Shown in pieces: positions 55,613-63,961 of a DNA stretch of 64,000 nucleotides (its first letter is position 1; the number at the start of each line of letters is the position of its first letter). The position numbers and the translations under genes are program-made. Under the pieces are notes generated by a model. That model was not told where the DNA came from. It did no database searches and saw nothing but the letters and a program-made list of their open reading frames with translations. This DNA is from Sphingobium sp052327305 (GTDB taxonomy: Bacteria; Pseudomonadota; Alphaproteobacteria; Sphingomonadales; Sphingomonadaceae): NCBI RefSeq assembly GCF_052327305.1, contig NZ_CP182486.1:1364001-1428000 (forward strand), in the 5' to 3' direction.

Positions 55613-56548
55613 ATGCGTAAAACCGCTCGCAGAGCACTGGCAATCACGGCGCTTCTGCTCGCAAGCGCGCCCGCGCTGGCTCAGAACGATAAGATGGTGG
55701 GGATCGCCACTCCCGCACAGCCCGGTGCGATCACGCTCAACACCGGGCCGCTGCCCAATGCTCCCACTCCCGAGTCCTGGCACAGCCAGTATGGCAGCCA
55801 GTTCGCGCGCAACGTGCAGGTCGCGACGCTGACGCCGTTTCTGCCCGATCCCGCCAAGGCTAGCGGAGCGGCGGTGATCGTCGCTCCGGGTGGCGGGTTC
55901 CGCTCTCTCTCGATGGAGAATGAAGGCTGGGATGTCGCCAAGGCGCTCGCCGCGCGCGGTGTCGCCGCGTTCGTCTTGAAGTACCGGCTCAACCAGACCC
56001 CGGCGGACCTCGCCGCGTTCGCAGCGCCGCCTCCGCCGCCGTCCGCCGGCGCGGCGCCGTCACCCCAGCGCGGAACGAGCGGCATGATGGCGGCCATCGA
56101 TCCGCAGATCGCCGACGCGCGCGCTGCCTTTGCGCTGGTGCGCGCCAATGCCGCCAAGTGGAAGATCGACCCTGCGAAGATCGGCATGGTTGGTTTCTCG
56201 GCAGGCGCGATGCTCACCATGGCCACCACGTTGCGCGGCGGCGACGCCAAGCCCGCCTTCATCGGCAGCGTCTATGGCGGCGTCACGTCGCTAGGCGATG
56301 TTCCGGCAGATGCCCCGCCGCTGTTCCTGGCGATCGCGGCGGACGATCCGCTGTTCCCCAACACGGGTGGCTTCAGCCTTGTGGAAAGCTGGCGCGCGGC
56401 CAAGCGCCCGGTCGAGCTGCATTATTACGAGCAGGGCGGCCATGGCTTCGGCATGTATCCCAAGACCACGACCAGCACCGGCTGGTTCGACGCCTTCGCA
56501 CGCTGGATGACCATGCATGGCTGGATGAAGGCAAGTCCGGCACAGTAA
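55613..56548 (+). CDS. exported alpha/beta hydrolase, carbohydrate-esterase-like
   Basis: A 311-residue secreted hydrolase. The signal peptide ends in ALAQN. VIVAPGGGFRSLSMENEG is the oxyanion loop, GMVGFSAGAML the nucleophile elbow, DDPLF holds the acid and GGHGFGMY the histidine. This pattern is found in acetylxylan esterase-like and BD-FAE-type proteins. A Pro/Ala-rich loop (AAPPPPPSAGAAP) inserts before the elbow. The start is one of two adjacent ATGs, 55610 and 55613, after GGGAGAGG. With GH127 and GH43 it would fit deacetylation of hemicellulose fragments. Confidence 0.82.
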   Translation: MRKTARRALAITALLLASAPALAQNDKMVGIATPAQPGAITLNTGPLPNAPTPESWHSQYGSQFARNVQVATLTPFLPDPAKASGAAVIVAPGGGFRSLSMENEGWDVAKALAARGVAAFVLKYRLNQTPADLAAFAAPPPPPSAGAAPSPQRGTSGMMAAIDPQIADARAAFALVRANAAKWKIDPAKIGMVGFSAGAMLTMATTLRGGDAKPAFIGSVYGGVTSLGDVPADAPPLFLAIAADDPLFPNTGGFSLVESWRAAKRPVELHYYEQGGHGFGMYPKTTTSTGWFDAFARWMTMHGWMKASPAQ

Positions 56549-56560
56549 GTCCGTACCGAG

Positions 56561-56600
56561 CGCGGAGGAGGGACAGCTGAGCAGCCGCCCCTCCTCCGCG
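56561..56600. terminator. convergent hairpin between esterase and antiporter genes
   Basis: CGCGGAGGAGGG (56561-56572) pairs perfectly with CCCTCCTCCGCG (56589-56600) across a 16-nt loop, midway between two stop codons 62 nt apart. It has no long T-run but its position suits bidirectional termination. Confidence 0.6.
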
Positions 56601-56610
56601 TTCGCCTCTC

Positions 56611-58263
56611 TCAGAGTGAGGGGCTCACCTTCCCGGCAATGGCAAGTTCCAGCATTCGCCGCGCAAGCTCGCGCTCGCCCATGACCACCTGCTGTGCGCC
56701 GCGTCGCTCGAGATTGCGCACTTCGTCGTCCGAATGCGCGCGGGCAATGATCTCCAGATCCGGCCGAAGCTCCCGCGCCTTCTCCGCGATCGCGCCGGCC
56801 TCGTAGCCATGGGCAATGGCAATGAGCAGCGCATCCGCCTGCTCGATGCCGGCGGCGAAGAGCGTGCGATCATCAAGCGCGCTGCCCCGCACGACGCCCA
56901 GCCCGGCCTCTTCTGCGCGTTTTGCGGTGTCGGCGTCATCCTCGATCACCACGACGTGACAGCCCCGCGCCACCAGATCCCGCCCGATAAGATTGCCGAC
57001 GCGTCCGAAACCGATGAGCAGTACTGGCCGCACATGCTGAGGCGCGATCACGCCGGTGAGCCGGGGCGCCGGAGCGTCGCTCTCTTCCTTCTTGTCGCCG
57101 CGAAGGATGATCGTGAAAATGAAGGGATTGAGGAAGATCGAGAAAATCGCGCCGGCAAGGATGAGGTCGCGCGCTTCGGGGGGGAGAACGCCCAGCCCCG
57201 TGCCGAGCGACGCGAGAATGAACGAGAACTCGCCGATCTGCGCCAAGCTCGCGGCAATGGTGAGCGCTTTCTGGCTGGAATGGCCGAAAGCGCGCACGAT
57301 GAAGTAGGCCGCCAGCGACTTGCCCACCACGATGATCGCGACCGTGGCAAGCAGCGGCAGGGGCTGCTCGACCACCACCTTGGGATCGAACAGCATGCCC
57401 ACGGACACGAAGAAGAGCACCGCGAAGGCATCGCGCAGGGGCAGCGTCTCCTCCGTAGCGCGGCGGGAGAGTTCGGTCTCGCCCAGGATCATACCGGCAA
57501 AGAACGCACCCAGCGCGAACGACACGTCAAAAACGAAGGCCGCGCCCGCCGCCACGCCGAGCGCAATGGCGAGCACCGAGAGGCGGAAAAGTTCACGCGA
57601 GCCGGTATGGACGACCCAGTGCAGGATCCACGGGATCGCCCGCCGCGCGACGATGAGCATGAAGGCGACGAATGCGCCTACCTTGAGCAAAGTGATCGCG
57701 AAGGGCAGCGCCAGCGACGCAAGCCCGCCCCCGGTGCGCTCCATGCCAGCCAGCACGGGCAACAGCACCAGCGCCAGCACCATCGCGATATCCTCCACGA
57801 TGAGCCAGCCGACCGCAATGCGGCCGCGCTCGGTATCCACAAGGTCGCGGGCCTGCAATGCACGCAGCAGCACGACCGTGCTCGCCACCGAGAGGGCAAG
57901 GCCGAAGACGAAGCCGCCCATCGTCGACCAGCCAAGGACCGCCGCAAGCCCCATGCCCATGAGCGTTGCCGCCGCGATCTGGGCGATTGCGCCCGGCACC
58001 GCGATATTACGCACCGCCATCAGATCCTTGACGGAGAAATGCAGGCCAACCCCGAACATGAGGAGGATCACGCCGATCTCCGCCAGCTCGTTGGCCAGGC
58101 TCACATCCCCTACGAAGCCGGGCGTGAACGGCCCCATGATAACGCCCGCAAGCAGATAGCCCGCGATTGGCGAGACACGCAGGCGCATGGCAATAGCGCC
58201 CATGATGAAGGAGATGACGAACCCTGCGACAATGGTCGCGATGAGCGGCGTGTAATGGGGCAT
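56611..58263 (-). CDS. CPA2 cation:proton antiporter, YbaL/KefB type
   Basis: A 550-residue protein: about twelve helices of the Na/H exchanger fold (residues 1-390; SPIAGYLLAGVIMGPFTPGF, GLALSVASTVVLLRAL), then an RCK/TrkA-N domain (VLLIGFGRVGNLIGRDL near 415, Rossmann GxGxxG). The YbaL type is favoured over KefB/KefC because of the C-terminal length and lack of a KefF/KefG neighbour. The Met at 58263 begins the first helix; the frame is open upstream. Probable potassium/proton exchange for pH or stress response. Confidence 0.9.
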   Translation of the reverse strand: MPHYTPLIATIVAGFVISFIMGAIAMRLRVSPIAGYLLAGVIMGPFTPGFVGDVSLANELAEIGVILLMFGVGLHFSVKDLMAVRNIAVPGAIAQIAAATLMGMGLAAVLGWSTMGGFVFGLALSVASTVVLLRALQARDLVDTERGRIAVGWLIVEDIAMVLALVLLPVLAGMERTGGGLASLALPFAITLLKVGAFVAFMLIVARRAIPWILHWVVHTGSRELFRLSVLAIALGVAAGAAFVFDVSFALGAFFAGMILGETELSRRATEETLPLRDAFAVLFFVSVGMLFDPKVVVEQPLPLLATVAIIVVGKSLAAYFIVRAFGHSSQKALTIAASLAQIGEFSFILASLGTGLGVLPPEARDLILAGAIFSIFLNPFIFTIILRGDKKEESDAPAPRLTGVIAPQHVRPVLLIGFGRVGNLIGRDLVARGCHVVVIEDDADTAKRAEEAGLGVVRGSALDDRTLFAAGIEQADALLIAIAHGYEAGAIAEKARELRPDLEIIARAHSDDEVRNLERRGAQQVVMGERELARRMLELAIAGKVSPSL

Positions 58264-58324
58264 CAGATAGGGGGGTCCAGTTCTTTTATGTGTGAAATGG
58301 TCGCTGCCCGAAGGCAGCGACACG

Positions 58325-58435
58325 TCAGGTGGCCAAGCCTCCCGCAAGGCCGGTAAGGGCGAGGACGGCAGCCGCCATGCCGGCGAATACGGCAGGCATG
58401 AACCACCAGGGTGGCCGGATACGTCTTCTTCTCAT
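58325..58435 (-). CDS. 36-residue membrane protein
   Basis: A 37-codon ORF on the minus strand, 61 nt upstream of the antiporter start. The product is MRRRRIRPPWWFMPAVFAGM followed by an Ala/Leu/Gly helix ending GGLAT: a basic N-terminus and one membrane helix. AAGGGA lies about 9 nt before the ATG. It is very short, and support is limited to the coding pattern and site; it may be cotranscribed with the antiporter. Confidence 0.45.
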   Translation of the reverse strand: MRRRRIRPPWWFMPAVFAGMAAAVLALTGLAGGLAT

Positions 58436-58489
58436 CGCATGATCCCTTCGTGTTGAAACGGGGGTGCACGCGAAGATCATCGCGTGCGC

Positions 58490-58897
58490 TCAGGCGAAGC
58501 CAGTCGGAGGTGCGCGGGCGTTCTTCTTCGAAAAGAAACGCGTGGTCAGGAGAGCGAAGTGCCTGCGCGGAATCGCGCGGAGGCGGACAGCGGATATAGC
58601 GGACAGAAAGAATGTGGTCGCAAGCAGCGCAACCGCCGGCCCGCTACCGGCCGTCACTGGCGCATCGTCATTCGTCCTGCGCTGCGCGACTGCCGTCTCA
58701 GCCCCGGACTTCTGCGCACGAACACGCAGCGCCACAGCGCTCGTCGAAGGATCGAAGGCGGAGCCGGTCAGCCGCGAGGCGGGCGGACCGGAGGGAATGA
58801 GCGCCGCCGCCAGCGCGCTCGCCAGCACGAGCAGCATCGCGCTGAAAAACCAAGCCGTGCGCCTCACCGGGGCGATCAGGGGATTTCGCGCGATCAT
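58490..58897 (-). CDS. hypothetical protein with two membrane segments
   Basis: A 135-residue protein: helix 1 at about residues 13-35 (AWFFSAMLLVLASALAAAL), a polar Ala/Thr-rich middle, helix 2 at about 83-105 (GPAVALLATTFFLSAISAV), and a basic C-terminus (RFFSKKNARAPP). GGAGAG 5 nt before the ATG at 58897 supports translation. No family recognised. It precedes the 36-residue ORF and antiporter on the same strand. Confidence 0.6.
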   Translation of the reverse strand: MIARNPLIAPVRRTAWFFSAMLLVLASALAAALIPSGPPASRLTGSAFDPSTSAVALRVRAQKSGAETAVAQRRTNDDAPVTAGSGPAVALLATTFFLSAISAVRLRAIPRRHFALLTTRFFSKKNARAPPTGFA

Positions 58898-59062
58898 AAT
58901 CTCTCCGAAACGAGGCTAGCGCAATATGGCTCCCTAGGGAACATCCGCTGGGGGCACGGGCAACATCGTTGCGCCGTCTCCCGGTTTACGCTAAGGGCGC
59001 GCCCGATGCACCGGCGCGCATGAGGCGTGCGGGGCGCCCAGCTATAGCCCGAGAGACCCTTA

Positions 59063-60880
59063 ATGAGCCTCCGCAATGTGGCCATCATCGCGCACGTCGA
59101 TCATGGCAAGACCACCCTCGTTGACCAGCTCTTCCGCCAGTCCGGCACCTTCCGCGAGAACCAGCGCATTGAAGAGCGCGCGATGGACTCCAACGACCTG
59201 GAGAAGGAGCGCGGGATCACCATTCTCGCCAAGCCGACCTCGGTCGAGTGGAACGGCACGCGGATCAACATCGTCGACACGCCCGGCCACGCTGACTTCG
59301 GCGGCGAAGTGGAGCGCATCCTCTCGATGGTCGACGGCGTCGTCCTGCTGGTGGACAGCTCCGAAGGCGCAATGCCGCAGACCAAGTTCGTCACGGGCAA
59401 GGCGCTGGCGCTCGGCCTTCGCCCGATCGTGGTCGTCAACAAGGTCGACCGGCCGGACGAGCGCATCCAGGAAGTGCTGGACGAAGTGTTCGACCTGTTC
59501 GTCAGCCTCGACGCTACCGACGAGCAGCTCGACTTCCCCGTGCTCTACGCTTCGGGCCGCAATGGCTATGCGAACACTGATCCCAGCCTGCGCGAAGGCA
59601 CGCTGACCCCGCTGTTCGAGACCATCGTCAACCATGTTCCGCCGCCAGCGCTGGACCAGGACGCGCCCTTCACCTTCCTGGTGACGCTGCTCGACCGCGA
59701 CAACTTCCTCGGCCGTATTCTCACGGGCCGCGTGACCTCCGGCACAGTGAAGATCAACCAGCCGATCCATGCGCTCGACATGGACGGCAAGGTGATCGAG
59801 ACCGGCCGAGCCTCCAAGATCATGTCATTCCGCGGGCTCGACCGCGTGCCGGTCGACGAGGCGAAGGCAGGCGACATCATCAGCCTTGCCGGTCTGGCCG
59901 TTGCCACTGTCGCGAACACGATCGCCGACACCAGCGTGACCGTCCCGATCCAGGCGCAGCCGATCGATCCGCCGACCCTCTCGATGCGGTTCGCCGTCAA
60001 CGACTCGCCAATGGCAGGCCGCGAAGGCGACAAGGTGACGAGCCGCATGATCCGCGACCGTCTGTTCCGCGAGGCGGAATCGAACGTCGCCGTCAAGGTG
60101 ACGGAGAGCGCGGACAAGGACAGCTTCGAGGTTGCCGGACGCGGCGAGCTTCAGCTTGGCGTGCTCATCGAGACGATGCGCCGCGAAGGCTTCGAGCTTG
60201 GCATCAGCCGCCCTCGCGTGCTCTTCGGCGAGGACGAGAGCGGCAACAAGACCGAGCCCTATGAAATCGTCGTCATCGACGTGGATGACGAGTTCTCCGG
60301 CACGGTTGTCGACAAGATGAACATCCGCAAGGCCGAGATGACCGACATGCGCCCCTCGGGCGGCGGCAAGACCCGCATCACCTTCTCGGCACCGTCGCGT
60401 GGTCTCATCGGCTATCATGGCGAGTTCCTGAGCGACACGCGCGGAACCGGCATCATGAACCGGCTGTTCGAGAAGTACGGTCCGCACAAGGGCAAGATCG
60501 AAGGCCGCAAGAACGGCGTGCTGATCTCCAATGGCGCCGGCGAGGCCAATGCCTATGCGCTCGGCCCGCTCGAGGAGCGCGGCGTACTGATGGTCGGCGT
60601 GGGCGAGACGCTCTACGAAGGCATGATTATCGGCGAGAATGCCAAGCCGGAAGACCTTGAGGTCAACCCGATGAAGTCCAAGGCGCTGACCAACTTCCGC
60701 GCATCGGGCAAGGACGACAGCATCCGCCTCACGCCGCCGCGCAAGCTGACGCTGGAACAGGCCATCGCCTATATCGACGATGACGAAATGGTGGAGGTGA
60801 CACCCAAGACCATCCGCCTGCGCAAGCGCTACCTCGATCCGAACGAGCGCAAGCGCATGAGCCGCGCCAAGGCGGCCTGA
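59063..60880 (+). CDS. typA: translational GTPase TypA/BipA
   Basis: Ribosome-binding GTPase involved in assembly and stress response, 605 residues. The G motifs are NVAIIAHVDHGKTTLVDQ, VDTPGHADFGGEV and VVNKVDRP; domains III and V and the BipA C-terminal domain follow (PSRGLIGYHGEFLSDTRGTG). The ATG at 59063 matches the family start. It ends at a strong intrinsic terminator. Confidence 0.97.
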   Translation: MSLRNVAIIAHVDHGKTTLVDQLFRQSGTFRENQRIEERAMDSNDLEKERGITILAKPTSVEWNGTRINIVDTPGHADFGGEVERILSMVDGVVLLVDSSEGAMPQTKFVTGKALALGLRPIVVVNKVDRPDERIQEVLDEVFDLFVSLDATDEQLDFPVLYASGRNGYANTDPSLREGTLTPLFETIVNHVPPPALDQDAPFTFLVTLLDRDNFLGRILTGRVTSGTVKINQPIHALDMDGKVIETGRASKIMSFRGLDRVPVDEAKAGDIISLAGLAVATVANTIADTSVTVPIQAQPIDPPTLSMRFAVNDSPMAGREGDKVTSRMIRDRLFREAESNVAVKVTESADKDSFEVAGRGELQLGVLIETMRREGFELGISRPRVLFGEDESGNKTEPYEIVVIDVDDEFSGTVVDKMNIRKAEMTDMRPSGGGKTRITFSAPSRGLIGYHGEFLSDTRGTGIMNRLFEKYGPHKGKIEGRKNGVLISNGAGEANAYALGPLEERGVLMVGVGETLYEGMIIGENAKPEDLEVNPMKSKALTNFRASGKDDSIRLTPPRKLTLEQAIAYIDDDEMVEVTPKTIRLRKRYLDPNERKRMSRAKAA

Positions 60881-60893
60881 CCTGAAGCCGTAG

Positions 60894-60924
60894 AGGGCGG
60901 GAGATTAGGTCTCCCGCCCTTTTT
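60894..60924 (+). terminator. intrinsic terminator of typA
   Basis: AGGGCGGGAGA (60894-60904) pairs perfectly with TCTCCCGCCCT (60910-60920) over a 5-nt loop, followed by TTTT, 14 nt after the typA stop. Confidence 0.93.
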
Positions 60925-61069
60925 GTGTCAGTGGTTCCAGGGGGCTTACGTTGGCGCTGCGCGTTTATATGGGCGGCGGGCCCGTTCTCATGTATGCGGC
61001 GGATGCGCTGCGCGCCTATGACCAGTTCCCGCAGGCCGCGTGAGTCGCGCGCCACATCAAGGAAATGCC

Positions 61070-61504
61070 ATGCCCCCCGCCGAACAGCGCCCTTTGGAAA
61101 ACATCCAAGGGGATTGGCCGCGCCTGAAGCCGACCGAGACAGGCCTGCGCGGTCGCTGTCCGCGCTGCGGCAGGGGGCATATATTCGACGGCTTTCTGAA
61201 GATGCGCGACAAATGCGAGGTCTGCGGCCTCTCCTACGATTTCGCCGATCCTGCCGATGGCCCGGCATTCTTCGTGATGTGCTTCGCCTGCGTGCCGGCC
61301 GTCATCTTCGCGCTGGTGCTGCAGGTGAAAGCCGAGCCTCCCTTCTGGGTGCATCTGGTCACCTCCCTCCCCTTCCTCATCGCGACATGCCTGTTGCCGC
61401 TGCGGCCGCTAAAGGGCTGGCTGGTGGCGAGCCAGTATTTCTATCAGGCCCGGCCCGGCCGGTTGGTCGATGCGGAAAAGGAGCGCGACAAGACACCGAC
61501 CTGA
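61070..61504 (+). CDS. DUF983 zinc-ribbon membrane protein
   Basis: A 144-residue protein with the DUF983 pattern: RGRCPRCGRGHIFDGFLKM then CEVCGLSYDFADPADGPAFF, a double CX2C ribbon, followed by two membrane helices (FVMCFACVPAVIFALVLQV and LVTSLPFLIATCLLPLRPL). AAGGAA 5 nt before the ATG at 61070 sets the start; a GTG at 61040 is also in frame. Members sit near cytochrome oxidase genes in other alphaproteobacteria, but no such gene is here. Confidence 0.88.
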   Translation: MPPAEQRPLENIQGDWPRLKPTETGLRGRCPRCGRGHIFDGFLKMRDKCEVCGLSYDFADPADGPAFFVMCFACVPAVIFALVLQVKAEPPFWVHLVTSLPFLIATCLLPLRPLKGWLVASQYFYQARPGRLVDAEKERDKTPT

Positions 61505-61683
61505 CCTGAACGGACGGGTTGCCGCGCCGGTCTGCCTCCACGCCGCGACGAGGCGAGCGCGATGAACATACTCTGACAGCGCCGTTCCCGGCCGGTTCAG
61601 TCTTCTTCTCCTAATTTGAGTGCACTGGGACAAACGGCGCGAACAGGCCGCCCGCGCCGTCCCCACGGAAGAAGGAGATGGAC

Positions 61684-62016
61684 ATGACCCTGATGACCAA
61701 GCTCATCGCGGCCGGCCTCGGCATCGGCGCGATCACGGCCGCAGCAGCCCCTGCACAGGCGCAAACGCGCGTCACGGTTGGCTACAGCGACGGCTATTAT
61801 GCCCCGGTGCAATATTATCGGGACGGCTATCGCTACGACCGGCGCGGGTACGACCGCCGCTATGATCGTCATAACCGCTGGGACAATCGTCGCGGCTATT
61901 ATGGCTGGAACGGCCGTAACGGCTGGAACAATGACCGCCGCTATCGTCAGCGTTGCTGGACGGAATGGCGGCGCGACGGCTGGCGCGGTCGTCACAGAGT
62001 TCGCATCTGCAGGTAG
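61684..62016 (+). CDS. secreted Tyr/Arg/Gly-rich small protein
   Basis: A 110-residue protein with a signal peptide (MTKLIAAGLGIGAITAAAAP to AQAQ) and a mature part dominated by Tyr, Arg, Asp, Asn and Gly in near-repeats (YRDGYRYDRRGYDRRYDRHN), with two cysteines near the C-terminus (QRCWTEWRRD and RVRICR). The ATG at 61684 is 6 nt after GGAG; one at 61678 touches the site. Such basic, aromatic-rich secreted proteins are common in sphingomonads; function unknown. A terminator follows. Confidence 0.8.
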   Translation: MTLMTKLIAAGLGIGAITAAAAPAQAQTRVTVGYSDGYYAPVQYYRDGYRYDRRGYDRRYDRHNRWDNRRGYYGWNGRNGWNNDRRYRQRCWTEWRRDGWRGRHRVRICR

Positions 62017-62037
62017 GTCCGCAGCCTTTCCTGCAGC

Positions 62038-62088
62038 GCAGCGCCCGTCCACCGAACCCATAGCCGGAGGACGGGCGCTGCATCTTTT
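62038..62088 (+). terminator. intrinsic terminator after the Tyr/Arg-rich protein gene
   Basis: GCAGCGCCCGTCC (62038-62050) pairs with GGACGGGCGCTGC (62069-62081), a perfect 13-bp stem with an 18-nt loop, followed by ATCTTTT. Confidence 0.82.
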
Positions 62089-62143
62089 CATGGCGCCCCA
62101 GCCCGGCATTGACCCATTCCGATGGGGAAGCTAGGCGCAGGCC

Positions 62144-62431
62144 ATGTCCGACACGCCTCCAGACCACCTCTCCACCAACCCGCGCAGCCCCCATTTCGAC
62201 ATGGAGGTGCTCAAGCGCGGCATCGGCATCCGTTTCAAGGACCGGGTGCGCACCGATGTGGAGGAATACAGCATCTCCGAGGGCTGGATTCGCGTGGCCG
62301 CCGGCAAGAGCCGCGACCGCTTCGGCCAGCCGATGACGATCAAGCTCTCCGGACCCGTCGAGGCATGGTTCGAGGACGTGAAGGACGCCGAGGCTGCCGC
62401 TACGGACGAAGAGGGCTCAGCCGAGGCCTGA
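62144..62431 (+). CDS. DUF3297 protein
   Basis: A 95-residue protein of DUF3297: LSTNPRSPHFDMEVLKRGIG, then IRFKDRVRTDVEEYSISEGW and the glycine/lysine-rich GKSRDRFGQPMTIKLSG. The family is short, conserved in alpha- and gammaproteobacteria and of unknown function, probably nucleic-acid binding. The start at 62144 fits. No operon partner is evident. Confidence 0.9.
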   Translation: MSDTPPDHLSTNPRSPHFDMEVLKRGIGIRFKDRVRTDVEEYSISEGWIRVAAGKSRDRFGQPMTIKLSGPVEAWFEDVKDAEAAATDEEGSAEA

Positions 62432-62528
62432 AGAGGGGCCAAGGCCTGAACCGGCCTTGCCCGCGCTCCCCTGCCGCGATAGGCAGGGCTTGAGACAACG
62501 TTCTCTTCCTTAATCAGGAATTTCAGGA

Positions 62529-62542
62529 CCGGGACGGCCCGG
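62529..62542 (+). promoter_or_regulatory. ACGG-loop hairpin, possible half of a guanidine-II (mini-ykkC) riboswitch
   Basis: CCGGG-ACGG-CCCGG forms a 5-bp stem with an ACGG loop closed by a G-C pair, 23 nt before the gdx start. Guanidine-II riboswitches consist of two such hairpins with ACGR loops and commonly control gdx/sugE genes. A second canonical hairpin is not found; GCAGT/ACTGC (62542-62546, 62560-62564) encloses AACGGAG, which overlaps the Shine-Dalgarno sequence, and might stand in for it. The riboswitch call is tentative. Confidence 0.4.
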
Positions 62543-62565
62543 CAGTTCTTTTAACGGAGACTGCC

Positions 62566-62886
62566 ATGCCGTGGATCATCCTGCTCATCGCCGGACTTTT
62601 CGAAGTCGTCTGGGCCACTGCCATGAAAAGCTCGGAAGGCTTCACGAGACCGGGGCCGACACTCCTCACGCTCGCGGCGATGATCGCAAGCTTCGGCTTG
62701 TTGGCCTGGGCCATGCGCACGCTGCCGCTGGGCACCGCCTATATGGTGTGGAGCGGGATTGGCGCGATCGGTGCATTTGTCGTCGGCATTGTGGTCCTTG
62801 GCGAAGCCGCGAACCCACCGCGCCTCTTCGCGGCGCTGCTCATCGTCGGCGGGCTGCTGATGATGAAACTCTCCAGCCCAGCCTGA
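62566..62886 (+). CDS. gdx: guanidinium exporter Gdx (SugE), SMR family
   Basis: A 106-residue four-helix SMR transporter. MPWIILLIAGLFEVVWATAM is the Gdx N-terminus with the central Glu of the proton/substrate site, and KSSEGFTR and GTAYMVWSGIGAIGA follow the Gdx rather than EmrE pattern. It exports guanidinium in exchange for protons as a homodimer. CGGAGA precedes the ATG by 5 nt. The ACGG hairpin upstream would make guanidine-responsive control plausible. It converges with recF with 7 nt between the stops. Confidence 0.93.
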   Translation: MPWIILLIAGLFEVVWATAMKSSEGFTRPGPTLLTLAAMIASFGLLAWAMRTLPLGTAYMVWSGIGAIGAFVVGIVVLGEAANPPRLFAALLIVGGLLMMKLSSPA

Positions 62887-62893
62887 GCAGACT

Positions 62894-63961
62894 TCACGCG
62901 GGCTCGACCTGCCCGTCTGCCACGCTGAACCGGCTCGCATCCCCCAGCCCTTCGAACAGGGCGGGCTCCGTGCCGGTCATCCATACCTGCCCGCCAATCG
63001 CGCGAAGCCGCTCGAATAGGGCGAGGCGACGGCGCGCGTCGAGATGCGCCGCCAGTTCGTCGAGCAGCAGCACCAGCGGTCGGCGGGTGCGATTCCGCAC
63101 GAGCGCGCCATGGGCAAGGACCAGCGAGAGCAGCAGCGCCTTTTGTTCGCCTGTGGAGCAAAGGCCAGCCGGCTGACCCTTGGCGGCATGCGTGACGACA
63201 AGATCCACCCTGTGCGGCCCGGTGAGCGCGCGGCCAGCCGCGGCGTCGCGCCCGCGCCCCAGCCGCAGGGCGTCGGCGAGGTCATCGCTGCTACCGGAGA
63301 AGCCTTCGAGCGCCAGCAGCGGTCGGGCGAACGGTTCGTCATCTTCCCCGGCGAGCGTTTGAGTGAGCGCCGTGACGAGATCGGTTCTTGCGCTGTGGAT
63401 CGCGTCGCCATGCTCGGCCATCTGCGCCTCCAGCGCCGTCAGCCAGTCCGGATCGGCGGGGCGTTCGCCAGTGAGAAGCGTGTTCCGGGCGCGCATCGCC
63501 GCCTCATAGCGGGCGCTGTGCGCTGCATGGGACGGCGCGAGCGCCAGCACCAGCCGATCGAGGAAGCGCCGACGACCGCCGGGACTCTCAAGAAACAGCC
63601 GGTCCATGGCCGGAGTGAGCCAGCTGATCGCGAGATACTCGCCGAGCGAATTGGCGGCGCTCTGTCGCCCGTCGATCCGCACCAGTCGCCGGTCCGGCGC
63701 GTCCGGCGCCGTGCCGGTGCCGATTGTGCCGCCCGCCACTTCCGCTGCAATGGCGAAACCGCCCGGCCCGTCCTGCCGGGCCATATCGCGCAGCGGCGCG
63801 CCACGCAGTCCGCGCCCCGGAGCCAGCAGCGAGACCGCCTCCAAGATGTTGGTCTTGCCTGCGCCATTGTCTCCGGTGAGCACGATCATCGGCCGCTCCG
63901 GCGAGAGCCGGGCCGTCCCATGATTGCGGAAGTCCGAAAGGTCGAGACGGTCAATGCCCAT
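62894..63961 (-). CDS. recF: DNA replication and repair protein RecF
   Basis: ABC-type ATPase that loads RecA at gapped DNA. The 355-residue protein begins MGIDRLDLSDFRNH, with Walker A TGDNGAGKTNILEAVSLL near residues 29-46, and has the ABC signature TGEQKALLLSLVLAHG and Walker B PLVLLLDELAAHLD near the C-terminus. The ATG at 63961 is 39 nt inside the window edge, so upstream context is not visible. In many genomes recF is near dnaN, not verifiable here. Confidence 0.97.
   Translation of the reverse strand: MGIDRLDLSDFRNHGTARLSPERPMIVLTGDNGAGKTNILEAVSLLAPGRGLRGAPLRDMARQDGPGGFAIAAEVAGGTIGTGTAPDAPDRRLVRIDGRQSAANSLGEYLAISWLTPAMDRLFLESPGGRRRFLDRLVLALAPSHAAHSARYEAAMRARNTLLTGERPADPDWLTALEAQMAEHGDAIHSARTDLVTALTQTLAGEDDEPFARPLLALEGFSGSSDDLADALRLGRGRDAAAGRALTGPHRVDLVVTHAAKGQPAGLCSTGEQKALLLSLVLAHGALVRNRTRRPLVLLLDELAAHLDARRRLALFERLRAIGGQVWMTGTEPALFEGLGDASRFSVADGQVEPA

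Noticed and set aside
60951..61043. 30-codon ORF with a TTG start after AGGGGG, between typA and the DUF983 gene.
   Set aside because: Too short, non-ATG, no membrane or domain pattern; it could be real but nothing beyond the AGGGGG supports it.
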